Below, piece by piece: positions 1 through 9,102 of a DNA stretch of 64,000 nt. The notes under the pieces were generated by a model. It was not told where the DNA came from. It saw only the letters and a program-made list of their open reading frames with translations, and ran no database searches. The stretch comes from Bacteroidales bacterium. Lineage in GTDB: Bacteria; Bacteroidota; Bacteroidia; Bacteroidales; F082. The first letter of the stretch is position 1; every line of letters starts with the position of its first letter. Made by a program: the position numbers and the translations under genes. The stretch lies in NCBI GenBank assembly GCA_016284305.1, contig JAEEON010000044.1, forward strand, positions 1-64,000, written 5' to 3'.

Positions 1-112
1 GGGCGTAGGTCCGGAAGAGATAATGGTTGACCAGAGAGATCAAGGCATAAACGACCGCGGCAGCGATGAAAATCGCCGCCGTGGTCCATCGTATAGTCTT
101 GTTCTGAATCAT
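1..112 (-). CDS. Partial membrane protein, N-terminus only (possibly DUF2079)
   Basis: The 37 visible codons start at ATG 112 and run off the left edge. They encode a short basic N-terminus followed by a hydrophobic segment (about residues 12-28) that looks like a first transmembrane helix. The text after it (SLVNHYLFRTYA) reminds me of DUF2079 membrane proteins, but too little is visible to be firm. The ATG overlaps the TGA of the upstream prolyl oligopeptidase gene (ATGA), so the two are probably translationally coupled in one transcript. Confidence 0.45.
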   Translation of the reverse strand, partial: MIQNKTIRWTTAAIFIAAAVVYALISLVNHYLFRTYA

Positions 113-2259
113 TTCGCAGGATACTTCAGTCCCATGTTGTAGAGGATGAAGGAATAGATATCAGCCTGTTCCTCAACGACTTTTGCTATTGGCTTGCCGC
201 CACCGTGACCGGCTTTGGTGTCGATGCGGATGATCTTGGGTTCCGGGCCAGTCTGGGCAGCTTGCAAGGTAGCAGCATATTTGAATGAATGCGCAGGAAC
301 CACACGGTCATCGTGATCAGCAGTAGTCACCATGATGGCTGGATAATGCACATCTTCACCACTCTTGATGGTGTGAACTGGACTATAAGCATACAAAGCC
401 TTGAACATCTCCTCGTCATCCTCGCTGGTGCCATAGTCGCTGGCCCAGTTCCAACCAATGGTGAACAGATGGTAACGCAACATGTCCATCACACCCACCT
501 GAGGCACAGCCACACGGAACAGGTCGGGACGCTGGTTGACCACTGCTCCGACCAGCAATCCTCCATTGGAACCGCCATTCAAAGCCAGGTAATCTGGAGA
601 GGTGTAGCCGTTCTGAATCAGATATTCGGCACAAGCGATGCAGTCGTCAAACACATTCTGTTTCTGTAACTTGGTGCCAGCAAGGTGCCATTCCTCACCA
701 TATTCATTTCCACCACGAAGGTTCATCATCGCATAGATGCCACCGTTCTCAAGGAAAGGCAGGCGAGAGACGGAGAATCCAGGATTCAACGTGATGTTGA
801 AACCACCATAACCGTAAAGCAAGGTGGGATTTGTACCATCCTTCTTCAAGTTCTTCTTATAAGTCAAGAACATAGGCACCTTGGTGCCATCCTTGCTGAT
901 GACAAAGACTTGCTCCGTGGTGTAATCCTCGGGTTTGAAGTCAACTTTGGGTGCACGGAACACCGTGGAGGTGTTCTTCTCGATGTCGTATTTGAACACC
1001 GTCATCGGATACACAAACGAAGTGAAGCCGTAATAGACCTCATCCTCATCGTAACGGCTGCTAAAACCGACTTCGCCAAAGGTGGGCAGATCGATTTCGT
1101 GAAGCATCTCGCCATCCAAGGTATAAACGAAGGCGTGGTTGGCAGCGTCTTTGTCGAAGGTGACAATCATCTTGCCGGCAGCCATCTCAGCCGAAACAAT
1201 CACGTTTTCCGACTCAGGAATGATCTCTTCCCAGTTGGCAATCTGAGGAGCCTTGGCCGTCACACGGCAGATGCGTCCCTTGTCAGCACCATAGTTCGTA
1301 AAGATATAGATTTGGTCGTTGATGACATCAACGGGGCTGAAGAAATAATCCTGTTCGTCAGTGATGCGCACGAAAGGAGCCTTTGGATTGCTCATGTCTT
1401 TGATAAGCAACGAGTTGCCGGAACCAGCACCGCTCTCGAACAAGAAGCAATACTTTTCGTCGTCAGTGACACTCACTGAATGGAAGAAACGGGGTTCGTT
1501 CGGGTTTTCATAGAACAGCTGGTCTTCCGACTGAGGAGTGCCCAGTTTGTGGTAATACACTTTGTGATTCTCGTTTACGTTCGAGAATTCCTTGCCCTCG
1601 ACGGGAGCATCGTAGGCGGAATAGAAGAATCCATCCTTATACCAAGATGCACCAGTGAACTTGGCCCATTCGATATGGTCGGGGAGGAGCTCTTTGGTTT
1701 CAATGTCCATCACATAAATCTCCACCCAGTCGGAACCACTACGCTGAATCGTATAGGCAAAATACTTGCCGTCGTTCGATTGTGAACCACCACCGAAGGC
1801 CACAGTGCCGTCATCCGAAAGCTTATTGGGATCCAGTAATACTTCGGGTTGGGCATTGGGACCGTTTTGGATGTACAACACACTCTGGTTTTGCAGTCCG
1901 TCGTTCTTGCTGAACAGATAACGGCCGAAACGCTTTGATGGAACACTGTAACGCTCATAGTTCATCAAACCTAAGAGTCGTTCCTTGATGGCATCACGGA
2001 AGGGAATGTGGCTGAGATAATCGGCGGTTACCTCACGTTGGGCTTTCACCCAAGCAGAGGTCTGTTCCGAGGTGTCATTTTCGAGCCAACGATACGGATC
2101 GGCAACCAAGGTTCCAAAATAATCGTCCACCACGGTGGTGTCCTTAAAAGTCTCAGGATAAGCCGGCACCTCATAACGAGGTTCTGGAGGAGTAGTCTCC
2201 TCGCAAGCAGCAAATGCAATTATACTGCTCATAATCAGTAGTTTTGATCCTAATTTCAT
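109..2259 (-). CDS. Prolyl oligopeptidase family serine peptidase (S9A), lipoprotein
   Basis: A 716-residue post-proline peptidase that cleaves short peptides. The N-terminus is a lipoprotein signal with lipobox FAAC (Cys19), so it should be anchored in the envelope. Residues about 35-430 form the beta-propeller that restricts substrate size. The C-terminal alpha/beta-hydrolase carries the nucleophile Ser564 in GGSNGG, the acid in the DHDDRVVP segment and the base His in KAGHG. These blocks are nearly identical to those of mammalian prolyl oligopeptidase, and the length is normal for the family. It overlaps the partial membrane protein downstream by 4 nt. An intact catalytic triad and typical length make the call secure; the physiological substrate cannot be read from sequence. 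Confidence 0.95.
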   Translation of the reverse strand: MKLGSKLLIMSSIIAFAACEETTPPEPRYEVPAYPETFKDTTVVDDYFGTLVADPYRWLENDTSEQTSAWVKAQREVTADYLSHIPFRDAIKERLLGLMNYERYSVPSKRFGRYLFSKNDGLQNQSVLYIQNGPNAQPEVLLDPNKLSDDGTVAFGGGSQSNDGKYFAYTIQRSGSDWVEIYVMDIETKELLPDHIEWAKFTGASWYKDGFFYSAYDAPVEGKEFSNVNENHKVYYHKLGTPQSEDQLFYENPNEPRFFHSVSVTDDEKYCFLFESGAGSGNSLLIKDMSNPKAPFVRITDEQDYFFSPVDVINDQIYIFTNYGADKGRICRVTAKAPQIANWEEIIPESENVIVSAEMAAGKMIVTFDKDAANHAFVYTLDGEMLHEIDLPTFGEVGFSSRYDEDEVYYGFTSFVYPMTVFKYDIEKNTSTVFRAPKVDFKPEDYTTEQVFVISKDGTKVPMFLTYKKNLKKDGTNPTLLYGYGGFNITLNPGFSVSRLPFLENGGIYAMMNLRGGNEYGEEWHLAGTKLQKQNVFDDCIACAEYLIQNGYTSPDYLALNGGSNGGLLVGAVVNQRPDLFRVAVPQVGVMDMLRYHLFTIGWNWASDYGTSEDDEEMFKALYAYSPVHTIKSGEDVHYPAIMVTTADHDDRVVPAHSFKYAATLQAAQTGPEPKIIRIDTKAGHGGGKPIAKVVEEQADIYSFILYNMGLKYPAK

Positions 2260-2283
2260 AATTTTATTATTCTGTCTTCTGTC

Positions 2284-2315
2284 TTCTTACTTCTTACTTC
2301 TTACTTCTTACTTCT
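2284..2315. repeat. Heptanucleotide tandem repeat TTCTTAC x4.6
   Basis: Four perfect copies of TTCTTAC plus a partial one. The array supplies the TAA stop and the last codons of parE (minus strand), so the end of that protein is read from the repeat. The same heptamer recurs near 10785-10896. Confidence 0.85.
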
Positions 2316-4255
2316 ATTTTATCTATATCTGTGTCGTCTTCAATTCTCAAGTTGTCAATAATGAACCTTTGTCTTTCAGGCGTATTGTTCCCCATATAAT
2401 ACTTAAGGAGCTCCTTGATACCGAAGTCGTATTGCAGGATGACTGGCTCCAAACGCATATTGGGTCCTATGAAGGCACGGAACTCGTCAGGGGAGATTTC
2501 GCCCAAGCCTTTGAAACGGGTGATTTCGGCCTGTTTGCCACACTTCACGATGGAGTTGACACGCTCTTCTTCGGTATAGCAATAAAAAGTCTCCTTCTTG
2601 TTCCTAACCCGGAACAACGGAGTCTGCAGGATATATACATGGCCGTTTTTTACCAGGTCAGGGTAGAACTGAAGGAAGAAGGTGAGCATCAGCAACCGGA
2701 TATGCATGCCATCGACATCGGCATCTGTGGCGATGACGATGTTGTTATAACGCAGATTCTCAATATCTTCTTCGATGTTCAGCGCAGCCTGTAGGAGGTT
2801 GAACTCCTCGTTCTCGTAGCACACTTTTTTAGTCATGCCAAGGCAGTTGAGCGGTTTGCCTCGAAGGCTGAACACGGCCTGAGTTTGTACGTCACGACTC
2901 TTGGTGATGCTTCCCGAAGCGGAGTCACCCTCAGTGATGAAGATGGTGCTCTCCAGGCGTTTCTCATGATTGGTGTTCAAGTGAATGCGGCAATCCCTTA
3001 ACTTCCTATTGTTTAAACTCACTTTCTTGGCACTCTCTCGGGCTGCTTTTTTGATTCCTGCAATTTCCTTGCGTTCCTTTTCGTTGGCCTGAATTTTCTG
3101 CTGCAACACGGACACCGTCTCCGGATTCTTGTGCAAGTAATTGTCGAGATGACGTTTCAAGATGTCGAAGACATAGGTCTTGAGGAAAGGACTGTCGTTG
3201 GTGCCATCAGGGTTGTTGGGAGCCAGGTGAGTAGAGCCGAGTTTTGTTTTTGTTTGTGCCTCAAATACAGGCTCTTGTATCCTGACACATAAAGCACAGA
3301 TTAAACCTTGACGAATGTCAGCGGGTTCATATTCTTTTTGATAAAACTCGCGCACCACACGGGCATATGCCTCACGAAAAGCCGACTGATGAGTGCCTCC
3401 TTCGGTGGTGTGTTGACCGTTAACGAAGGAATAGAAGTAATCGCTCGACTGCCCGTTGACATGGGTGAACGCTGCCTCGAAATCGCCATCCTTGATGTGG
3501 ATGATGGGGTAGAGGCCTTCACCTTCCATGTTGTTGTTGAGCAGGTCGAGCAAGCCGTTCTTTGAATAGTAACGTTTATCGTTGTAAATCAGGGTCAAAC
3601 CGCGGTTCAGGTAGGCATAGTTCCAAACTCGTTTCTCCACATAGTCATCCACATAATGGTAGTTGCCGAATTTGGCACTGTCGGGGATGAACTCCACGAG
3701 GGTACCTGAATCTGTCGCGTTCTCATAGGGCATGATGCCCGAATCCGAAGTCATCTTGCCTTGAGAGAACTCCACGATGCGGGTCTTGCCTTCTCGGACC
3801 GATTGTACCTTAAAATAGGAGGATAGTGCATTGACTGCCTTGGTACCCACACCATTCAAACCCACGGACTTTTGGAAGACCTTGCTGTCGTATTTGGCGC
3901 CAGTGTTGAGTTGCGACACCGCCTCGACAAGCTTGCCCAGCGGGATTCCACGGCCATAGTCGCGAATGGAGACCTTCTTCTCATTCTTGTCAATCTTCAG
4001 CTCGATGCGCTTGCCAAATCCCGAGGTGAACTCATCGATGGAGTTGTCCATCACCTCCTTGATCAACACATAGATGCCATCATCCTGAGAGGCGCCGTCA
4101 CCCAACTTGCCGATATACATGCCTGGACGCAGGCGGATATGCTCCATGTCCTCAAGGTGGATGATTTCCTCATCGCCGTAGTTGGACGTCACCATGGGGG
4201 CTTCCTCCGGTTGATTGAAAATGTCGGTATTATCTTCTATAGTATCGTATTCCAT
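2294..4255 (-). CDS. parE: DNA topoisomerase IV subunit B
   Basis: The ATPase subunit of topoisomerase IV, which decatenates daughter chromosomes. The 653 residues contain the GHKL ATPase ([11 protein letters not shown] at about 35-45, [23 protein letters not shown]), the transducer domain, and the TOPRIM domain (EGDSASG and the DADVDGMHI metal-binding acidic cluster). Compared with GyrB, the [16 protein letters not shown] start and the [13 protein letters not shown] loop favour ParE, and gyrA elsewhere in the window has the GyrA box. No parC lies next to it. The final residues (EVRSKK) are encoded by a heptanucleotide repeat and may vary between strains. Confidence 0.92.
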   Translation of the reverse strand: MEYDTIEDNTDIFNQPEEAPMVTSNYGDEEIIHLEDMEHIRLRPGMYIGKLGDGASQDDGIYVLIKEVMDNSIDEFTSGFGKRIELKIDKNEKKVSIRDYGRGIPLGKLVEAVSQLNTGAKYDSKVFQKSVGLNGVGTKAVNALSSYFKVQSVREGKTRIVEFSQGKMTSDSGIMPYENATDSGTLVEFIPDSAKFGNYHYVDDYVEKRVWNYAYLNRGLTLIYNDKRYYSKNGLLDLLNNNMEGEGLYPIIHIKDGDFEAAFTHVNGQSSDYFYSFVNGQHTTEGGTHQSAFREAYARVVREFYQKEYEPADIRQGLICALCVRIQEPVFEAQTKTKLGSTHLAPNNPDGTNDSPFLKTYVFDILKRHLDNYLHKNPETVSVLQQKIQANEKERKEIAGIKKAARESAKKVSLNNRKLRDCRIHLNTNHEKRLESTIFITEGDSASGSITKSRDVQTQAVFSLRGKPLNCLGMTKKVCYENEEFNLLQAALNIEEDIENLRYNNIVIATDADVDGMHIRLLMLTFFLQFYPDLVKNGHVYILQTPLFRVRNKKETFYCYTEEERVNSIVKCGKQAEITRFKGLGEISPDEFRAFIGPNMRLEPVILQYDFGIKELLKYYMGNNTPERQRFIIDNLRIEDDTDIDKIEVRSKK

Positions 4256-4260
4256 CGTTT

Positions 4261-5553
4261 TTATTTTTTTGCAAAGATAGCAAAAATCTCCTCTTTAAAC
4301 CACGTCCAATCCTCTTTTGTCAGCAACAGTTCTTTCATCTTGACACCGGTCAACCGTCTAAAGACAAGCCACTGATAAACGATAATGGCCAGATAGGTAA
4401 TTGAGAACGAAATCGCCGCACCTTGGATGCCCAAGCGAGGGATCAACAACAGGGTAGAGGGTATGGTGGCCGCCAACCCGACCAAGGAGGCATAGAGATT
4501 GTATTTTGGAACCCCGGTGCCCATGAAATAGTTCGCAAAGATCAACTGCACGGCAGAAAACAGCAAACCTGGCGACAACAGCAAGAGGATCACTTTCACC
4601 TGGCCGAATTGGTCGGAGAACAGCCATTCGTAAAAGTCCACGGGAAGGATGGCAATGACCGCCAAGGCAATCAAGGTCAACACCACAGTGATTTTCAAGA
4701 ACTTGACGGTTAACTTCGCAATCTTTTCTTGATTGGTGAGGTTGCTTAACCTTGAGAACTGGACCATGGACACGCTCACACCAAACACCTTCACACCTTC
4801 ACCCACTTGGGTGCCGGCACCAAATACTCCCACCGCATCCTCCGAACAATGCTGGCGCAACAAGAAAATGCTTAACCGTCGGTTCAGCGTGCTGACTAAA
4901 GTGGATAGCTGGATGACACTTCCATAACGCAGCATCTCTTTCGCAGTGACCAAGATAGGATCATAGCCTTCGTTTTTGATCATTGGCAGCAAAGCAAAGA
5001 AACCCACGAGGAAGGCTGTTGAGTAACCACACAGCAGGGAATAGATGAAGGCATGGGCGTCATGAAGGTGGAACACGAAAATGAACAGAGCCATCGAGCT
5101 TACTTGGACGAGGATTTGCAACAGGAAGATCCAGTTATAGGTGCTTACCTTCTCTTTGCCCAGGAAGATGTTCAGGTTAAAGCCATGGAAACTATAAATC
5201 AAGGTCAATAACAAAGTCAGGCCCTCGTAACCTCTCGGAACTAGTCGATCGAAGGTGACAGGGTAGTGGGAGAGGATCCAGAACAGCAAGGCATAAAGCA
5301 CAATCACAAAGATGATCCAGACGTAGGAGACCAGCATGAGGGTGGGGAGCTTCTTGCGAGGTGTGAAATACACCAAGCCATTGCCGGCAATAAGCTCCAC
5401 GCCGATAAGGAGAAAGGTTAAGTCGGTCAACACGGTGAAGCCGATGCCCCATTCCGCTGGACCCAAAACCTTGGTACCCATCATCATGGTGATGAAACCA
5501 ATCAAAAGGTTCATCACCCGCGTAACTCCTGTGCCAAGAATCTTCTTAAACAT
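4261..5553 (-). CDS. Polysaccharide flippase-like membrane protein (Wzx/MATE superfamily)
   Basis: 430 residues with about twelve hydrophobic segments and short polar loops, an N-terminal [19 protein letters not shown] block and an amphipathic basic C-terminus. This is the pattern of O-antigen/polysaccharide flippases of the MOP superfamily, which move lipid-linked sugars across the inner membrane. It lies 5 nt upstream of parE and is divergent from a glycosyltransferase, which supports a role in glycan export. Substrate unknown. A multidrug MATE exporter is less likely given the neighbour. Confidence 0.8.
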   Translation of the reverse strand: MFKKILGTGVTRVMNLLIGFITMMMGTKVLGPAEWGIGFTVLTDLTFLLIGVELIAGNGLVYFTPRKKLPTLMLVSYVWIIFVIVLYALLFWILSHYPVTFDRLVPRGYEGLTLLLTLIYSFHGFNLNIFLGKEKVSTYNWIFLLQILVQVSSMALFIFVFHLHDAHAFIYSLLCGYSTAFLVGFFALLPMIKNEGYDPILVTAKEMLRYGSVIQLSTLVSTLNRRLSIFLLRQHCSEDAVGVFGAGTQVGEGVKVFGVSVSMVQFSRLSNLTNQEKIAKLTVKFLKITVVLTLIALAVIAILPVDFYEWLFSDQFGQVKVILLLLSPGLLFSAVQLIFANYFMGTGVPKYNLYASLVGLAATIPSTLLLIPRLGIQGAAISFSITYLAIIVYQWLVFRRLTGVKMKELLLTKEDWTWFKEEIFAIFAKK

Positions 5554-5577
5554 GAAAACTGATCGTTATTTCGGGGT

Positions 5578-5585
5578 CAAAATTA
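5578..5585 (-). promoter_or_regulatory. Candidate -7 element of the flippase gene
   Basis: TAATTTTG on the minus strand fits the Bacteroides -7 consensus TAnnTTTG, 25 nt before the ATG at 5553. I see no convincing -33 TTTG. Confidence 0.4.
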
Positions 5586-5637
5586 CAATTCTTTTGGGGA
5601 TTATGCGTTATTGAAATGTCCTTAACGGAAAAATTCC

Positions 5638-5645
5638 TATTTTTG
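5638..5645 (+). promoter_or_regulatory. Candidate -7 element of the glycosyltransferase gene
   Basis: TATTTTTG matches TAnnTTTG, 16 nt before the ATG at 5662. It argues against the in-frame TTG at 5647 being the start. Confidence 0.4.
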
Positions 5646-5661
5646 CTTGCTTTTTTACGGT

Positions 5662-7623
5662 ATGAAGATTTCCATTGTCATCGTCAACTATAACGTAGAG
5701 TATTTTCTCGAGCAATGCTTGTATTCGGTACGCCGAGCTTTACAAGGTGTTGAAGGTGAGGTGTTTGTAGTTGACAACAACTCCGTTGATGGATCCCTGA
5801 AGATGCTTGCGGAGAAGTTTCCTGAAGTGAAGGTCATCGCCAACAAGGAGAATGTGGGCTTCAGCCGTGCCAATAACCAAGCCATTCGTGTCTCGACAGG
5901 TGAATATGTGCTCCTGCTGAATCCTGACACTGTGGTTGAGGACGACACTTTCACTAAGTGCATCGCCTTTATGGATAATCATCCCGATGCCGGAGGCTTG
6001 GGTGTCAAGATGGTTGATGGTAAAGGTAATTTCCTCCCTGAGTCAAAGCGTGGACTACCCACTCCGGCAGCGGCTTTCTACAAGATGTTTGGCTTAGCCA
6101 AGTTGTTTCCGCACTCCAAGCGCTTCGCCCGCTATTACATGGGCCATCTCTCTAACGACGAGACCAACGAGGTGGAGATCCTGGCGGGTGCCTTCATGTT
6201 GATGCGTCGGGAGACCCTTGACAAAGTGGGGCTGCTTGACGAGACCTTCTTCATGTACGGTGAGGATATCGACCTGTCGTACCGTATCACCCAGGGTGGC
6301 TACAAGAACTACTATTTCCCGGAGACGCGCATCATTCATTATAAAGGAGAAAGCACCAAGAAGACCAGTGTCAACTACGTGTTGGTTTTCTACAAGGCCA
6401 TGGAGATCTTTGCCAAGAAACATTTCGGTCAGAAACGTGCCTTCTGGTTCTCTTTCTTCATCAACATGGCCATCTATTTCAAGGCGTTCCTGGCCTTGGT
6501 AAGCCAACTCTTCCACAAAATCGCCATCCCGTTCCTCGATGCGGTGTTGGGTTATGGTGGCTTGGCGGCTATCAGTTACTTCTGGGGTAAGTCGATGGTT
6601 TACGGAGGGACGGGAAGTTACCCCACCACGCTCTTCGCATTGGTCTTGCCCGCCTATATCTTGATATGGCTGTTATCCACTTATTTCGCTGGTGGGTATG
6701 ACAAACCCTATAACATAGGCAAAGGTGTCTTTGGTGTTGCCATCGGCAGTGTGTTTGTGCTGATGCTTTATGCCTTGCTGCCCGAGTCGCTGCGTTTCTC
6801 CAGGGCTTTGATCCTTTTCGGGACCTTGTGGCTGGCCATAGAGATGAGTGTCACCCGACTCATTGGAATCATGATGGGCAATGAGAACTTCCAGTCGAAA
6901 CGTACGGCCAAGAAACGTTTCCTTGTCATCGGCAGTCCCGAAGAGACCAAACGAGTGAACACTTTATTGGAGAGCACCTCCATCAAGCCCGACTTCATCG
7001 GTTTGGTGAGTTCGGAATCGCAAGGGGAGGCCCCGGAGGGATTTATCGGCAACATCTCACAGGTACCCGACATCATCACGATCTATAAGATCACCGAGGT
7101 CATTTTCTGCTCGAAGGACGTGCCGCACCAGGTTATCATCGACAAGATGGTGGAATGGCATGCTGCCAACGTTGATTATAAGATAGCTCCTGAAGACAGT
7201 TTGAGTATCATTGGAAGTAACAGCATCAACACGAGAGGTGATCTTTACACGGTGGATATCAAAGCTATCGATACGGTGGCTAATCGTCGTAGCAAACGCT
7301 TACTCGACTTCGTATTGTCGGGTTTCAGCATCTTGTTCTGGTTGCCTTTGGCTTTGGTGGTGAAGAGACCTATTCGTTTCCTGAAGGATGCCATCTTGGT
7401 GTTGTTGGGCCGCCGAACCTGGGTGGGGTATTGCAGTCCTGCTGACGACACTCAGAAGCTTCCCACCATCCGACGCGGGGTGTATTCACCAGCTACACCA
7501 TTAGAAAAAGACGGTGCCAGTAACGACACCGCCTTCTATAACCAACTCAACCTCCTTTATGCCCGTGATTACACGGTATGGAAGGATGCTGAGATCTTTT
7601 TTAAATCAGTTGCTGCAAAATAA
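5662..7623 (+). CDS. Family-2 glycosyltransferase fused to a membrane/sugar-transferase-like module
   Basis: 653 residues from the ATG at 5662; a TTG at 5647 would add five. Residues 1 to about 270 are a GT2 domain: SIVIVNYN, VVDNNSVDGS, NVGFSRANNQ, LLLNPDTVV (the metal-binding acidic motif) and the EDIDLSYR acceptor-site block, as in rhamnosyltransferase-like enzymes. Membrane helices follow (about 290-430), then a Rossmann-like segment (FLVIGSPEETKRVNTLL) like the nucleotide-binding domain ahead of polyprenyl sugar-phosphate transferases, then RSKRLLDFVLSG, which resembles the start of the sugar transferase domain. The catalytic half of that domain appears absent or strongly diverged. The gene is divergent from a flippase, consistent with surface glycan synthesis. 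Its stop abuts the GH109 stop. Confidence 0.8.
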   Translation: MKISIVIVNYNVEYFLEQCLYSVRRALQGVEGEVFVVDNNSVDGSLKMLAEKFPEVKVIANKENVGFSRANNQAIRVSTGEYVLLLNPDTVVEDDTFTKCIAFMDNHPDAGGLGVKMVDGKGNFLPESKRGLPTPAAAFYKMFGLAKLFPHSKRFARYYMGHLSNDETNEVEILAGAFMLMRRETLDKVGLLDETFFMYGEDIDLSYRITQGGYKNYYFPETRIIHYKGESTKKTSVNYVLVFYKAMEIFAKKHFGQKRAFWFSFFINMAIYFKAFLALVSQLFHKIAIPFLDAVLGYGGLAAISYFWGKSMVYGGTGSYPTTLFALVLPAYILIWLLSTYFAGGYDKPYNIGKGVFGVAIGSVFVLMLYALLPESLRFSRALILFGTLWLAIEMSVTRLIGIMMGNENFQSKRTAKKRFLVIGSPEETKRVNTLLESTSIKPDFIGLVSSESQGEAPEGFIGNISQVPDIITIYKITEVIFCSKDVPHQVIIDKMVEWHAANVDYKIAPEDSLSIIGSNSINTRGDLYTVDIKAIDTVANRRSKRLLDFVLSGFSILFWLPLALVVKRPIRFLKDAILVLLGRRTWVGYCSPADDTQKLPTIRRGVYSPATPLEKDGASNDTAFYNQLNLLYARDYTVWKDAEIFFKSVAAK

Positions 7624-9030
7624 TTATTTCACAGCATGTTTGTAACCATGCACCTTGTCCCAATCACCACGAGTGAAGTCGGGGATAGCCACAGGCATGC
7701 CACCATTGGCAATGGAGGCGGCAGTGAGCTCGCCTAAGCAGGACCATTCAGCGGCATCATACACGTCTTGGTCCAAAGGCAGACCGTTGTGTAAGCAGTA
7801 GATCAAACGGTAGTCCATGATGAAATCCATGCCACCATGGCCACCGACTTCCTTGGCTTTCTCCTCAATCTCTACAGCGATGGGATGGAGGTATTCGCTC
7901 ATGATCTTGTCGCGCACTTCAGCAGGGACAAAGGCATGTGGGTTAAGATGTTGGCCCTCTGCAATGAATCCAGCCGGCAACTTCTCGTCGAGCAAGGTGA
8001 ATCCTTCAATGGGATACTTGTTGGCAAATCCATCCGTACCCGTAAGCTGATATAAACGGTTGTAGGGACGGTAGGTGTAAACGTTGTGCTCGATAAGCAA
8101 GGTCTTATTTTTCTCCGTTGAGATCATCGTTGTGGTCATGTCACCATTGGCAAACTCATCCACATTCATCATCTCCTTGGCAATCTTTTTGCCGTTGTAA
8201 GAAGGTGTTGACATGGAGACCAAGGTTTTCATGCGGTCGCCACGATGGATGTTGAAGGCTTGGCAGAGAGGTCCAAGGCCGTGGGTGGGATAAACGTCAC
8301 CTGCATGGTTTTGGTTGAATTTCAGACGCCAGTTGTCGTAGTATTCGTGCCAGAAAGGCTCCAGGTTATGGATATAAGCTCCTTCGCCATGAATCAGCTC
8401 CCCAAACATACCTTGTTGAGCCATGTTGAGTGCGGTCAGCTCAAAGAAGTCGTAGCAGCAATTCTCCAGCATCATGCAGTGGCGTTGTGTCTGTTCGGCC
8501 ACGTCAACCAACTGCCAGCATTCGGCGATAGAGGTGGCGGCAGGAACTTCCACAGCCACATGCTTGCCATGTTGCATGGCATAGACAGCCATGGGAACGT
8601 GTTTGATCCAGTCGGTGCAGATATAGACCAAGTCAATATCGTCGCGCTCACAAAGCTGTCTCCAACTTTCCGAACCCGTATAAGCAGCTGCTCGAGACAT
8701 TCCACGTGCCTCTAAAATGTTGGTTTGGACACTCTCCACACGGTCAGGGACGATGTCACACAAAGCAACTATCGTGATGCCGTCGATATAGGTGAAGCGG
8801 TCAACGGCATCGTAACCACGCATGCCCAATCCGATGAAGCCGACACGGACGTTCTCGATGGGATCGACAGTGAATTGAAGGACACTCTTTTGACCCTCGA
8901 CACGTTGAGGCTCGTCGAAGACAATCACATTGTCCTTGATTACATAGTTTCCGTGACGGTTTTCCTTGGGAGCACATGCAGCGAACAAGGCCGACACGAT
9001 GAGAATCATTGCGAAAATTTTCGTTTTCAT
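7624..9030 (-). CDS. GH109-type Gfo/Idh/MocA glycosidase (alpha-N-acetylgalactosaminidase family), lipoprotein
   Basis: 468 residues starting with a lipoprotein signal (lipobox FAAC), so envelope-located. A Rossmann fold with VRVGFIGLGMRGYDAV (about 60-75) binds NAD. The C-terminal blocks HGGMDFIMDYR, GLPLDQDVYDA and PDFTRGDW are characteristic of GH109, whose members remove terminal alpha-N-acetylgalactosamine by an NAD-dependent redox mechanism. An ordinary sugar dehydrogenase would usually be cytoplasmic and lack these blocks. The gene is divergent from an N-acetylhexosamine kinase with back-to-back promoters, which suggests coordinated release and activation of amino sugars, for example from mucin or blood-group glycans. 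Confidence 0.85.
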   Translation of the reverse strand: MKTKIFAMILIVSALFAACAPKENRHGNYVIKDNVIVFDEPQRVEGQKSVLQFTVDPIENVRVGFIGLGMRGYDAVDRFTYIDGITIVALCDIVPDRVESVQTNILEARGMSRAAAYTGSESWRQLCERDDIDLVYICTDWIKHVPMAVYAMQHGKHVAVEVPAATSIAECWQLVDVAEQTQRHCMMLENCCYDFFELTALNMAQQGMFGELIHGEGAYIHNLEPFWHEYYDNWRLKFNQNHAGDVYPTHGLGPLCQAFNIHRGDRMKTLVSMSTPSYNGKKIAKEMMNVDEFANGDMTTTMISTEKNKTLLIEHNVYTYRPYNRLYQLTGTDGFANKYPIEGFTLLDEKLPAGFIAEGQHLNPHAFVPAEVRDKIMSEYLHPIAVEIEEKAKEVGGHGGMDFIMDYRLIYCLHNGLPLDQDVYDAAEWSCLGELTAASIANGGMPVAIPDFTRGDWDKVHGYKHAVK

Positions 9031-9058
9031 AGATGAATTTGTTTTTGAGAAAGAGAAG

Positions 9059-9091
9059 CAAAGTTAGGTAAAAAAGTGTAACTTTGTCAAA
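9059..9091 (-). promoter_or_regulatory. Promoter of the GH109 gene
   Basis: On the minus strand, TTTG (9091-9088), a 21-bp spacer and TAACTTTG (9066-9059) match the Bacteroides -33/-7 consensus; the ATG at 9030 follows 28 nt later. Confidence 0.6.
9079..9086 (+). promoter_or_regulatory. Candidate -7 element of nahK
   Basis: TAACTTTG, 16 nt before the ATG at 9103, the same octamer as on the opposite strand for GH109. The two promoters interleave, so one regulator bound here could affect both genes. No clear -33. Confidence 0.5.
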
Positions 9092-9102
9092 AATAATCAA
9101 CT

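Noticed and set aside
2284..2315. Possible CRISPR or phase-variable coding repeat
   Set aside because: Units of 7 bp without spacers are not CRISPR; the array lies at the end of parE rather than at a promoter or early codon.
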